A stretch of 64,000 nt of DNA, from contig JADJNY010000007.1 of the NCBI GenBank assembly GCA_016714045.1, positions 349,873 to 413,872 on the forward strand. Direction: 5' to 3'. This document shows positions 54,839 through 63,576 of this stretch, piece after piece. Within the stretch, counting starts at the first letter, position 1. Each line of letters begins with the position of its first letter. The stretch is from Planctomycetota bacterium. Lineage in GTDB: Bacteria; Planctomycetota; UBA1135; GCA-002686595. The notes under the pieces are model-generated. The model was not told the DNA's origin and made no database searches. It saw nothing but the letters and a program-made list of their open reading frames with translations. Both the position numbers and the translations under genes were made by a program.

Positions 54839-56382
54839 GAGCGCGCATCGCGCTGCTCCTGGCGACGGCGGCGGGTTCCGTCGCGTGCACGCGCGAGCCC
54901 GCGCTGCGCTTCGAGCACATCGTCGTCGTCAGCCTCGACACCGTGCGCGCCGACCGGCTCGGGTGCTACGGCCACGCCGCTGCGCGCACGCCGGTGCTCG
55001 ACGCGCTCGCGCGCCGCGGGATCGTGTTCGACGCCGCGACCGCGGCCGCTCCGACGACGCTCGCGAGCCACACGGCGGTCTTCACCGGGCTCCATCCGCA
55101 CGCGCACGGGGTCGCGCGCAACGGCTTCACCGTCGCCGCGGAGAACGTGACGCTCGCGGAGCTCGCGCGCGCGAGCGGTTTCCGTACGGCGGCGTTCCTG
55201 GGCTCGTTCGCGCTCGACCGGCGCTTCGGACTCGCGCAGGGCTTCGACACGTGGGATCAGGCCTTCGACGTGGACGTCGACGGGAACCACGAGCAGATGC
55301 AGCGCAGCGCGGCGCAGGTCACGGACGCCGCGCTGTCGTGGGTCGAGCGGGAGGGCCCGGAGCGCTTCCTGCTCTTCGCGCACTACTTCGACGCGCACGC
55401 GCCCTACGAGCCGCCGCCGCCGTTCGACGTTTCGCCCACGCGACCGACCGCGCCGCGCTCGGCTTCGCTCGCCGACGTGGACGTCGCCGTGCGCGCGCAG
55501 CAGCGCCGCACGACCGGGCGCGAGCTCGGCGTGCAGAAGACGATCGTCGGCGGCCTCGACGCGGCGCTGCTCGACGGTGCCGATGGGCAGACTTCGCCCG
55601 CGGACGAGGACCTCGCCGCGCTCTACGACGGCGAGATCGCCTACGTCGACCGCGAGCTCGGTCGTCTGCTGGACGGCTTGGAGCGCAAGGGACTCCTGCG
55701 GAACGCGCTCGTCGTCGTGTTCGCCGACCACGGCGAGACCTTCGCGGAGCACGCGGACTACTGGAACCACGGACTGTGGACCTACGACACGACGGTGCGC
55801 GTGCCCTTCCTCGTCGTCGCGACCGGTCCGGGCGCGGAAGGGCTCGCGCCGCGTCGCGTGCCCGATCCGGTCTCGATGGTCGACGTCTTGCCGACGGTCG
55901 CCGCGCTCGCGGGTTTCGCGGCGCCGGAGGGCCTCGACGGCACGAGTCTCGTCGACGCGATGCGCGGTGGAACGCTGCCGCGGCGAGCCGTCTTCTCCGA
56001 GGCAACGCAGCCCGTGCGGGTCGAACGGCCCCGCACGCCCGCGACGCCGTGGGAGAACGCGCTGAAGGCGAAGTGCGTCCGGATCGGCGACTTCAAGCTC
56101 ATCCGCGCGCCGTACCTCGCGCGCGAGCAGCTGTTCGACGTCGCGAAGGACCCGGGGGAGCGCCGGGACCTGCTCCGCGCCGGCGTCGAGGCGTCGGAGC
56201 TCGCGCGTGCGCCGCTCGCGGAGCTGCGCGCGGCCCTCGACCGCTTCGAGCGCGAGGCGCGGCCCAGACCCTCGCGCTTCGACCCGAGCCAGACGCTGGA
56301 GACGCAGGCGAAGCTGCGCGGGCTCGGCTACGACGAGGGAGCGAACCCGGACGACCCGCCGCCCGAGCACACGCCGCGCTGA
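54835..56382 (+). CDS. Sulfatase-superfamily lipoprotein
   Basis: 515 residues from ATG 54835, overlapping the regulator stop (ATGA). The signal segment MRARIALLLATAAGSVAC carries a lipobox at Cys18. Catalytic blocks: IVVVSLDTVRADRLGCYG (metal Asp), AAAPTTLASHTAVFTGLHPH (nucleophile loop, Thr in place of Cys/Ser), LFAHYFDAHAPYEPP, VFADHGETFAEH, YDTTVRVPFLVVA, DFKLIRAPYL and the C-terminal KLRGLGY common to planctomycete members. The Thr site suggests a phosphatase- or transferase-like activity on envelope or extracellular substrates rather than FGly-dependent sulfate removal. Translation appears coupled to the sigma-54 activator. Confidence 0.88.
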   Translation: MRARIALLLATAAGSVACTREPALRFEHIVVVSLDTVRADRLGCYGHAAARTPVLDALARRGIVFDAATAAAPTTLASHTAVFTGLHPHAHGVARNGFTVAAENVTLAELARASGFRTAAFLGSFALDRRFGLAQGFDTWDQAFDVDVDGNHEQMQRSAAQVTDAALSWVEREGPERFLLFAHYFDAHAPYEPPPPFDVSPTRPTAPRSASLADVDVAVRAQQRRTTGRELGVQKTIVGGLDAALLDGADGQTSPADEDLAALYDGEIAYVDRELGRLLDGLERKGLLRNALVVVFADHGETFAEHADYWNHGLWTYDTTVRVPFLVVATGPGAEGLAPRRVPDPVSMVDVLPTVAALAGFAAPEGLDGTSLVDAMRGGTLPRRAVFSEATQPVRVERPRTPATPWENALKAKCVRIGDFKLIRAPYLAREQLFDVAKDPGERRDLLRAGVEASELARAPLAELRAALDRFEREARPRPSRFDPSQTLETQAKLRGLGYDEGANPDDPPPEHTPR

Positions 56383-56386
56383 CGCG

Positions 56387-57205
56387 TCACTTCTTCTTGT
56401 CGAAGAGGCCCTCGACGCCTTCGAGGGCCTTCTTCACGCCGCCCTCGAGACCCTGATCGAGGAGCTTCTTCGCCTCCGCGCCGGCCTTCTTCTTCAACCC
56501 GGCGAGACCGCCGTCGAGGTCCTTCAAGATGTCCTTCGGCAGCACGCCGCCGCCCGACTTCACGGACTGATCGAGCACCGCGGTGACGATCGCGCGCGTC
56601 AGCGTCGAGACGAGCTCCAGCGTCGAACCGTCGCTCTGGAAATCCTCGATGACGATCCTCGGGAGCTCGAGCGCGTGCGTCCCCGCGCCGAGCGGGACGT
56701 CGGCGAGGTGCAGCGACACCTTGACGTGGTCGAGCACGATGCGGCGCACGCGCAGCGCGCGTGTGCCTTTCGTCTCCGGCGACGGCTCCTGCCCGGGCGA
56801 CTTCGCGCCCGAGACTTGGTCGAGGTGTTCGAGGATCTTGCTCCAGTTCGAGCCCGAGGCGTTGCGGTCGAGATGGACGTCGAAGCCGTCGAGCACGAGC
56901 TCGGGCATCTCGATGCGCTCGGAGAAGAGGGTGCCGTTCTCCCACCGCGCCCGCGCCGTGCCGATCGAGAGGAAGTGTGGCGACGTGAAGCCCGGCGGGT
57001 TCGCGATCGTCATACCGTTCAGGTCGAACGAGCCCTTCGTCAGCCCGACGTCCACGCTGGAGACCGTCGTCTCGACGCCGGTCGCGTACGTGGCGCCGCG
57101 GCCGATCGCCGAGCCCACGATCGGGTCGAGGAAGAAGAACGTCGCGCCCAACACGAGTAACGCGAGGAACACGACGACGAGGACGATACGGAGGAGGAGC
57201 TTCAT
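56387..57205 (-). CDS. AsmA-like membrane-anchored protein
   Basis: 272 residues from ATG 57205. A single N-terminal helix (RIVLVVVFLALLVLGATFFF) anchors a periplasmic part. Residues 40-200 have the AsmA/DUF748-like pattern: GVETTVSSVDVGLTKGSFDL, NGMTIANPPGF, IEMPELVLDGFDVHLDRN, NWSKILEHLD and VVLDHVKVSLHL-like strands. The last 60 residues are Lys/Leu-rich helices ending in GLFDKKK. AsmA-like proteins are thought to help lipid transport or outer-membrane assembly. It converges with the sulfatase-like gene, and the stop codons are four bases apart. Confidence 0.7.
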   Translation of the reverse strand: MKLLLRIVLVVVFLALLVLGATFFFLDPIVGSAIGRGATYATGVETTVSSVDVGLTKGSFDLNGMTIANPPGFTSPHFLSIGTARARWENGTLFSERIEMPELVLDGFDVHLDRNASGSNWSKILEHLDQVSGAKSPGQEPSPETKGTRALRVRRIVLDHVKVSLHLADVPLGAGTHALELPRIVIEDFQSDGSTLELVSTLTRAIVTAVLDQSVKSGGGVLPKDILKDLDGGLAGLKKKAGAEAKKLLDQGLEGGVKKALEGVEGLFDKKK

Positions 57206-57307
57206 GGCGTGGAAAACGAGCACGCCGCGCGGCCGGTCGGGCTGCGCGGCGTGCCGAGGGTAGGGCGGGCGAGGCGCGCGCTCAAGCGCGAGCCTGGTGC
57301 GCATCCG

Positions 57308-59389
57308 TCAGTTGCAGAACTCCACGTGGACCGCGTTCGTGACGCCGTAGCCGTCGAGCGCGGCGGGGTCGCGGAAGATCGCCTGGTAGTTGCGCACGGT
57401 GTTGATCATGCCCGGCGCGATCGGGATCGCGAGTTCGGCGTGGCCCGTCGCGTCGGCCGTGAAGACCCCGCGGCGAGCGATCGTGCCACCGAGCAGCAGC
57501 GTGCCGCCGTGGAAGGGCAGGCTGCCCTGCTGCGCGCTGAAGAAGAGCACGCCGTTCTGGAAGGGCGTCGCCTTGTCGACGGCGATCTTCAGATCGTTGA
57601 CCGCGAAGGACGGCGTACCGAGCGTGCTGACGCTCGGGTAGTCGCCGTTCACGCGCTGCTTCGCGAGGCCGTACTGGATCGGCGGCAAGCAGGAGGCGGC
57701 GCCGAGCACGATCGACTGCGTCTGCATCAGGATCGGCGTGCTCTTGCCCTTCGAGACCCACAGGTTGTAGGCGTCGAGGCCCGCGCTGTTCGTCGTGTTC
57801 GTGTCGCGGAGGAACTCGATGTACTCCTTCGTCGTCGTCTGGTGGAAGAGCGAGACCTCGGCGTGGTGCGCGCCGGGCGGGATCGCGAAGAGCGTGTCGT
57901 CCCAGTACTGTTCTTCGTCGTACGAGTAGCCGACGGGCAGCGCCTGCGACGCGGTGAACGCGAACAGCGTGTAGCCGCGCGGCGGGATGCGGTTGTCCTT
58001 GTAGATCTTGTTGTTCAGCACGAAGTGGAAGCTCGGGCCGACCGGGAGGCCAGTCGCAACGGACTGCGCCGCGTCGATCCCGTGGTCGATCTCGTACACC
58101 TTCGTGTTCGCCGTCGTCAGCACCGCCGACGAGGGGTCGTACGCTCCGCGCTCGGCGACGAGCGCGTTGCCCGCGTCGAAGAACTTGACGTTGACCCACA
58201 TGCGGCGGCCTTCGCCGTAGCCGGTAGGGAGCTTGTGGCCCGTCTGGTTCACGACGCGCACGGCGAGTTGACCACCCTTGACGCTGGTGTGGAGGTCGGC
58301 CGCGTCGGAGAGCAGTTCCTGCGTGCGCTGGTGCGCCGCGGCGACGGATTGGTTCGTCAGGCCCGTTTCGCTATCCGGGTAGATCGCGCGCACGGCGTCC
58401 AGCACCCAGCTGTTCGCGCCGTTGAAGTCGTGCAGCGGGAGGTCGTTGCGGATCGCGCCGCCGAGCACCGGGTTGCACGCGGTGCCGGTGGTCTTCGGCA
58501 TGTGGCAGTCCTGGCACGACGAGACCGCGGTCTGGTTGCCGCCGAAGCGGCCGCCCATGTCGATCGCGGCGCGCGCGAAGCTGCTGTTCTTCCACTCGCT
58601 GAACGTGCGCTCGATCGGGAACTCGTCGTACGGGATCTGCGTCGGGTGCGGCGTGTTCAGCGCGTTCACGACGTAGTCGCCGTTCGGCTGGCGCGAGAGC
58701 GCGGGGTTCGAGACCTCGTGGCACGTGCCGCACAGCATCGAGTCGAGGTGGTACGGCGACTGGCGCCAGTCGTGGTACGGGAAGCTCGGCCCGAGGTCGA
58801 AGGGACCGCGGCGGATGTCCTGCGGATCGACGACGTACTGACCGCTGTGCGGCTGCACCGGACGCTCGGCGAGAGCATCGAGGATGCGCTGGTCGATGTG
58901 CGGGTTCGCGGGATCTTCGTAGGGGTCGACGAGGCGATGGCAGAGGTGGCACGTGACGCCGTCGTAGTCGCCGAGCGCCGGGTTGAGGGCCGAACCATCC
59001 GCTGGCGTGCCGCGACCGCCGAGCCACGCGCCCGGCGTGTGGCAGCGCAAGCAGAACTCGCCGACGTCGGCGGCGTCCTGGTTCGCGATCGCGAGCGCCG
59101 CGTGGAAGATCGGGTCGCGCGAACTCTGCGCCATCAAGCTCGCGCTCCAGCGCGAGTACGGCTCCTGGTTCGGGTCGTAGTAGCCGTGGCAGCCCGCGCA
59201 CGTCGGCGAGTCGAAGATGTCCACGAACAGTCCGCCGGGCTGCGTGCCCGGCTGATGGAAGTCGTTGGAGGTCGTCGGGACGGGCAGGCTCGAAAGCGCC
59301 GCCGCGGCACAAAGGCCGAGCGTTCCGAGGAGCAAGGAGCCCGTGAGCACGGACGGACGAGACCAGGCGAAACGGATCGGACGGAACAT
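57308..59389 (-). CDS. Pentahaem cytochrome c-type protein
   Basis: 693 residues. ATG 59389 is preferred to an in-frame TTG nine bases upstream. An N-terminal signal or anchor (VLTGSLLLGTLGLCAAAAL) precedes five CxxCH haem c motifs: CAGCH (residues 64-68), CLRCH, CHLCH, CGTCH and CQDCH, all in the first half. Conserved surroundings include FHAALAIANQD, GVTCHLCHRLVDP, MLCGTCHEVSNPAL and SCQDCHMPKT, as in cytochrome c554/perihelical multihaem proteins. Residues 350-693 are beta-rich (VNQTGHKLPTGYGEGRRMWV, LFAFTASQALPVG) and end in HVEFCN. It would carry or use electrons in the periplasm; the substrate is unknown and no partner genes are adjacent. Confidence 0.88.
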   Translation of the reverse strand: MFRPIRFAWSRPSVLTGSLLLGTLGLCAAAALSSLPVPTTSNDFHQPGTQPGGLFVDIFDSPTCAGCHGYYDPNQEPYSRWSASLMAQSSRDPIFHAALAIANQDAADVGEFCLRCHTPGAWLGGRGTPADGSALNPALGDYDGVTCHLCHRLVDPYEDPANPHIDQRILDALAERPVQPHSGQYVVDPQDIRRGPFDLGPSFPYHDWRQSPYHLDSMLCGTCHEVSNPALSRQPNGDYVVNALNTPHPTQIPYDEFPIERTFSEWKNSSFARAAIDMGGRFGGNQTAVSSCQDCHMPKTTGTACNPVLGGAIRNDLPLHDFNGANSWVLDAVRAIYPDSETGLTNQSVAAAHQRTQELLSDAADLHTSVKGGQLAVRVVNQTGHKLPTGYGEGRRMWVNVKFFDAGNALVAERGAYDPSSAVLTTANTKVYEIDHGIDAAQSVATGLPVGPSFHFVLNNKIYKDNRIPPRGYTLFAFTASQALPVGYSYDEEQYWDDTLFAIPPGAHHAEVSLFHQTTTKEYIEFLRDTNTTNSAGLDAYNLWVSKGKSTPILMQTQSIVLGAASCLPPIQYGLAKQRVNGDYPSVSTLGTPSFAVNDLKIAVDKATPFQNGVLFFSAQQGSLPFHGGTLLLGGTIARRGVFTADATGHAELAIPIAPGMINTVRNYQAIFRDPAALDGYGVTNAVHVEFCN

Positions 59390-59694
59390 GCGCGTCAACT
59401 CAGGTGTGGGTCGAAGGTGCGAACCCTGCGAGCGCGCCGGGAAGCGCGAGTCCTGAGGTCAGGCGCAGTGCAACCCTGCGCAACCCCAGTGAGGAATCCT
59501 CCCCCGATTCGAGCGGGCGGTCAAGGCGCCGCGGTGCGTAGGTGCGAAGTCCAGAGCGCAAATTCTTCCGGGATTTTCGATGCCCGAATCGAGTTCGTGA
59601 CGTCGCGCGGTTGGACCTCCCGCGCGGCACGTGCCGCCGGGGCCCGTGGTGCCGTGTGCACCGCGTTCCCCCGAGACAACCTGAAGAGGATTCC
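59390..59694. other. Divergent spacer between the cytochrome and a lamin-tail-domain gene
   Basis: 305 bases. Only GC-driven frames. A ribosome-binding GAAGAGGA at 59683-59690 serves the plus-strand gene. No clear promoter was recognised. Confidence 0.35.
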
Positions 59695-60365
59695 ATGCTG
59701 ACGACGTCGGCCCTGCGCAACGCCTTGTCCCTCTCCCCGTTCTTCCTGTTGTCCCTCGCCGCCCGGGCCGGCGAATGGACTCCGTTCACTCCGACCGCCG
59801 TGACCCAGAGCTGGCGGCTGGAGGACCTGCTGGTGCAGGTCCGACACCGCAGACGGGCGGCGTGATCGTGACCGAGTTCATGAAGGATCCCTCCAGCGTC
59901 GCCGACACGCGCGGCGAGTGGATCGAGCTCTACAACACGCTCCCTTGGCGTGTAAACATCGAGGGCTGGGTGCTCGCGGACGACAGCGGCTCGCAGGTCG
60001 TGCTCTCGAACGGCGGCCTGGGCCTGCGCCTCGCTCCCGGCCAGTACTTCGTGGTGGGCAACAGCGCGGACACGACGCTGAACGGGAGCGTTCCCGTGCA
60101 GCACGCGTACTCGGGCTTCGTGCTCGGAAACGGCGCGGACCAGATCGTCCTCCAGAAGCCGAACGGGCTCGTCGTCGACCGCGTCGCCTACGACGACGGC
60201 GTGGCGTGGCCGGACCTCGCGGGGCGCTCGATCAGCTTGACGCGCAATCTGCACGACGCGTTCTCGAACGACGACGGCGCGCAGTGGTGCCCCTCGACGA
60301 CGAGCTGGAACGCATCGAACCCCGACACGGGCACGCCGGGCTTCGAGAACGAACTCTGCCCGTGA
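59695..60365 (+). pseudogene. Exported lamin-tail-domain (LTD) protein, frameshifted
   Basis: ATG 59695 (GAAGAGGA upstream) opens a signal peptide, LSLSPFFLLSLAARA, but its frame stops at 59865. The lamin-tail domain is in another frame: GGVIVTEFMKDPSSVADTRG, EWIELYNTLPWRVNIEGWVL, FVVGNSADTTLNG, DQIVLQKPNGLVVDRVAYDD, ending GTPGFENELCP at 60365. One base missing between about 59760 and 59850 would join them into about 220 residues. The domain is a small Ig-like fold found in many exported bacterial proteins, sometimes with nucleases or cell-wall enzymes. The alternative internal start (59775) would lack a signal peptide. Real lesion or sequencing error cannot be told apart here. Confidence 0.7.
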
Positions 60366-60380
60366 GCCCCTGAACGCACG

Positions 60381-60408
60381 CGAGGGCGCCGCGGTCGCGG
60401 CGCCCTCG
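60381..60408. terminator. Hairpin between convergent genes, possible bidirectional terminator
   Basis: A perfect 12-base stem CGAGGGCGCCGC/GCGGCGCCCTCG with a 4-base loop (GGTC) lies midway between two convergent stop codons. There is no T-run on either side, so an intrinsic terminator role is uncertain. Confidence 0.5.
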
Positions 60409-60432
60409 CTCGAGGTCACGAATCGGGCTCGA

Positions 60433-61585
60433 TCACCAGGTGATGATGTAGCCGTTCGCCGCGTTGAACGTGGCCGGCGGGCAGAACGCCGCCGCCGCGT
60501 TGCGGTAGTACACGGTGTAGTAGCCGATCAGGCCCGAGCCCACCGGCGTGCTGCCGCGAGCCGAGAGCGTGATCGTGTCGGCCGAGTCCGGGAAGCTCGC
60601 GACGCCGCCCACGAGCGACTTCGTGCGCAGGCGAACGAGCACGCCCGTCGCGCAGCGGATGCCGTCGCCGAAGACTTCGGCCACCGGGTTGTCGATATCG
60701 CCCTTGAGGAAAATGCAGTTCCCCGTGGCGTTCATGCCCGAGCCGTCGAGCACGACGTCGTCGCCCGCGACCGTGCCGTGCGCGGTCAGGTTCGCGCCGC
60801 TCACGTTGAACGAGCTCGCGCATCCGTTGCCGGTGCCGCCGAAATTCGCACACGGGCACGGTGTCGTGACCGTGCCGACGGACCCGTCACCGAAGCAGTA
60901 GGCCGTGCCGGGTTGCGGCGGCGGCGGGCAGAGGTTCTCGTTCTGCGCGCCGGGGGTGGGGAACGGGTGGACGCCGAGTGTCGGGTCGAAAACGAGGCCG
61001 ACCGCGGGGTCCCACGCGCCCGGGTAGTCGCCGCAGCGATAGGGGTTCTGAACGGTGCTGACGATCGCTCCGTCGAAGGTGACGTCGTTCGCGCCGGCGT
61101 CGGAGTACGAGATCAGGTCGACGATCGTGCCGAGGGTCGAGAGGTTCGTCGTGTTCGATCCGAGCGGCGTGTCGAGGTGCGTTCCGAGCAGCGCGGAGAT
61201 CGCCGCAGGGTTGGCGGTCTGGACCAGGTAGAACGTGTCCGTGCCGTTCTCGATCGAGTCGGTCGTCCCGATCTGGAAGTCCGGCGCGGGAAGGACGGCG
61301 ACGTCCCCGAGCACGAAGTAGCCGCTCGGGCCGATCGAGAGGCTGCTGAGGTCCCAGGCCTTGTCGAGCACGCCGGCGTTCGTGCCGGGGGTGCTCTGGT
61401 CGCCTTCGACGACGAGGACCATGTAGCCCGTCAGCAGCGTGCCGGGCGCGCCCTTGAGCTCGATGTACTCGGACTCGTCGGTGCCGGCGTCGTTGAAGTA
61501 GATCTCGTTGAGGTTGACCTGGGCCGAAGCGCTCGCGGCGAGGGTGCCGAGGGCGACGAGGCGAGATGCGGTGGAGGAAGGTCAT
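60433..61585 (-). pseudogene. Exported lamin-tail-domain protein with C-terminal tail domain, frame disrupted in the signal peptide
   Basis: ATG 61585 has GGAG upstream and starts MTFLHRIS; the continuing signal peptide, VALGTLAASASAQ, is in a frame shifted by one base (one extra C in TCGCCTCG near 61558-61562). Without that C the product is about 383 residues. The lamin-tail part reads VNLNEIYFNDAGTDESEYIE, LKGAPGTLLTGYMVLVVEGD and GYFVLGDVAVLPAPDF. The last 155 residues are the shared tail (YCFGDGS, PCPCANFGGTGNGCASS, VFGDGIRC, YYTVYYRN, FCPPATFN, ITW), most like the protein ending at 25697. From the internal ATG at 61422 a 329-residue product lacking the signal is also open. Confidence 0.72.
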
Positions 61586-61808
61586 GGGGCTCCAGTTCGG
61601 GTGGGTGGGAGGCCGGAATCGAGGCCGGTCACTCCTGGACGGGACGGGCGCCGCGGGAGTTCCGTCCGGAGCCGTCCAAGGCCGGATGCAGTTCACCCGC
61701 GGGGCCGCCATGGCGCAGCCGGCACCTCCGAAATCGGAGGCAGGCGCCCCACGACGACTCCCGTCGAGCGTACCCCGCTCGCGCAGATTGCGCACCCCCG
61801 CATCTCGA

Positions 61809-63284
61809 CTAAGGCCGGCGGCGGGCCAGGAGCGGCGGGGCCCCGCAGTCGGGGCAGCGCTCGCGCCCCTCGCGGACCACGGCGCGATGGACCGGGCAGA
61901 TCCAGCCCCAGTCGTCTGCCTCCAGGGACGAGCCGGCCCCCGACGTGTACCCGAGCCCCTCGAGCGCTCCTCCGGAACTCGGGTCGCCGGCCCCGGCGAC
62001 GGCCGGAAACGGGGCGAGGACCCACCCGTTCCGCTCGGCGAGGACCCGCCCGAGCTCGGCGACACGCGCGGGCTCCGTGAGGAAGCGATTGGTCGCTTCC
62101 TTCGGGTCCTGAACGAGGTCGTAAAGCTCGCTCTCTTCGGGGAACTCGGGGCCAAACGAGGTTCCAGCGCTGGTCCATCGCGCAGTAGAGGGAACGCATC
62201 CTTCGGTCGCGTGCGGACGAGCCCAGCGTTCGTGTCGTACCCGTTGATCTGATCCGCGTACGCGGTGCGCGGCGCGTCGGGGCGACCTTCGAGCAACGGA
62301 CGCAGCGAGCGACCGCGCACGCGGCGCGGCGGCTCGAGCCCGAGGTAGTCGAGCACGGTCGGGTAGAGGTCCGTGTTGCGCACGAGCTCGGGGATCGCGC
62401 GCGGCGCGACGCCGGGGACGCGCACGAAGAGCGGCACGCGGATCTGCTCTTGGTAGAGGATGCGATGGTGCTCCCAACCGTGGTCGCCGAGCCCCTCGCC
62501 GTGGTCGGCGATGACGACGACGATCGTGCGCTCCCACTCGCCGCGTTCCTTGAGGTCGCGGACGACGCGGCCGAACTGCGCGTCGACGTAGTGCACCTCG
62601 TTCGCGTAGAGCTCGCGGCCCGCGAGCGGACGCCCGTCGGGAGCGCGCGGCAATCCAGGTACGAGCGCCTCCGACGGCGGCACGAGCACGTCGTCGTGCG
62701 GATCCCAGTAGTGGATCCAGAGGAACCACGGCTCGGGGGACGCGTGCAGGGCCGCGAGGACGCGCTCCGTCGTGTCGTCGGAGCGTCGCTGCAACGTGCC
62801 GACGTCCCACAGGTCGCCCTTCGCGTGGTGCTGCATCGCGCCTTCGAGGCTCTCGAAGCGCTGGAAGCCGTGTGCGAAGCCGAAGTGCGAGGAGACGGGG
62901 AAGGCGCTGTGCACGGCCGCCGTGTTCCAGCCCGCGGCGCGCAGCACGGTCGCGAGCGTCGGCGTCTCCGGCGCGAGCGCGTAGCCGCTCGCGGCGCTGA
63001 GCACGCGCACGCCGTGCTCCATGTTCTCGGCCCCGCTCAGGATCGACGCGTGCGCGACCGGCGTCACGGCGGCGGTGCCGATCGCGAGATCAGCGCGCGC
63101 CCTCGGCCGCGAGCGCGTCGAAGTTGGGGGTGATCCCCGCGGGACCGCCGTATGCGCCGAGGAAGTCCGCGCGCGTCGTGTCGAGCGTCACGAGGAGCAC
63201 GTTCCAGCGCGCAGGAGCCGGTGAACACGTCGCGAGCAGCGCGCCCGCGACGCACGCCACGCAGGTGCGGAGCCAAGGAACCAT
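61809..63284 (-). pseudogene. Sulfatase-superfamily lipoprotein gene with three frameshifts
   Basis: ATG 63284 opens a signal segment with lipobox-like LLATC, then VLLVTLDTTRADFLGAYGG, but stops after EGAR near 63090. The frame continues one base over with DLAIGTAAVTPVAHASILSG (Thr in the nucleophile loop), FLWIHYWDPHDDVLVPP, VVVIADHGEGLGDHG and IRVPLFVRVPG. Extra Cs near 62197 and 62153 move it again to LYCAMDQRW and then FPEESELYDLVQDPKEATN. The C-terminus is a possible zinc ribbon (ICPVHRAVV...RCPDCG) before the stop at 61809. Three +1 changes restore a 492-codon frame overall. It is either a decayed gene or poorly resolved sequence. Confidence 0.78.
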
Positions 63285-63576
63285 GGACGCATCCTAGTCT
63301 CTCGCGATCCCGCTGCCGACGGGTGGGCTCGGAGGCGTGCATGGCGTGCTCCGTGAATCCTCTCGACCGATGTCGACCTCGGCCGCGCGCGAGCGCTTGG
63401 GCCGACCGAACCGCTCGGTCGACGCGTGACGGCGCCTAGACCTCGGCCGGCACGCTCCCGTTCCGTGCCGCGGAGGGCGACGCTGCGCGCCGCAGGCGCT
63501 CCCGATCGAGGCCCTCCGACGTACGCGGCGAACGGACGGTTTCGAGAGGCACCGACCGCCTGCTACCATCGCGGAG

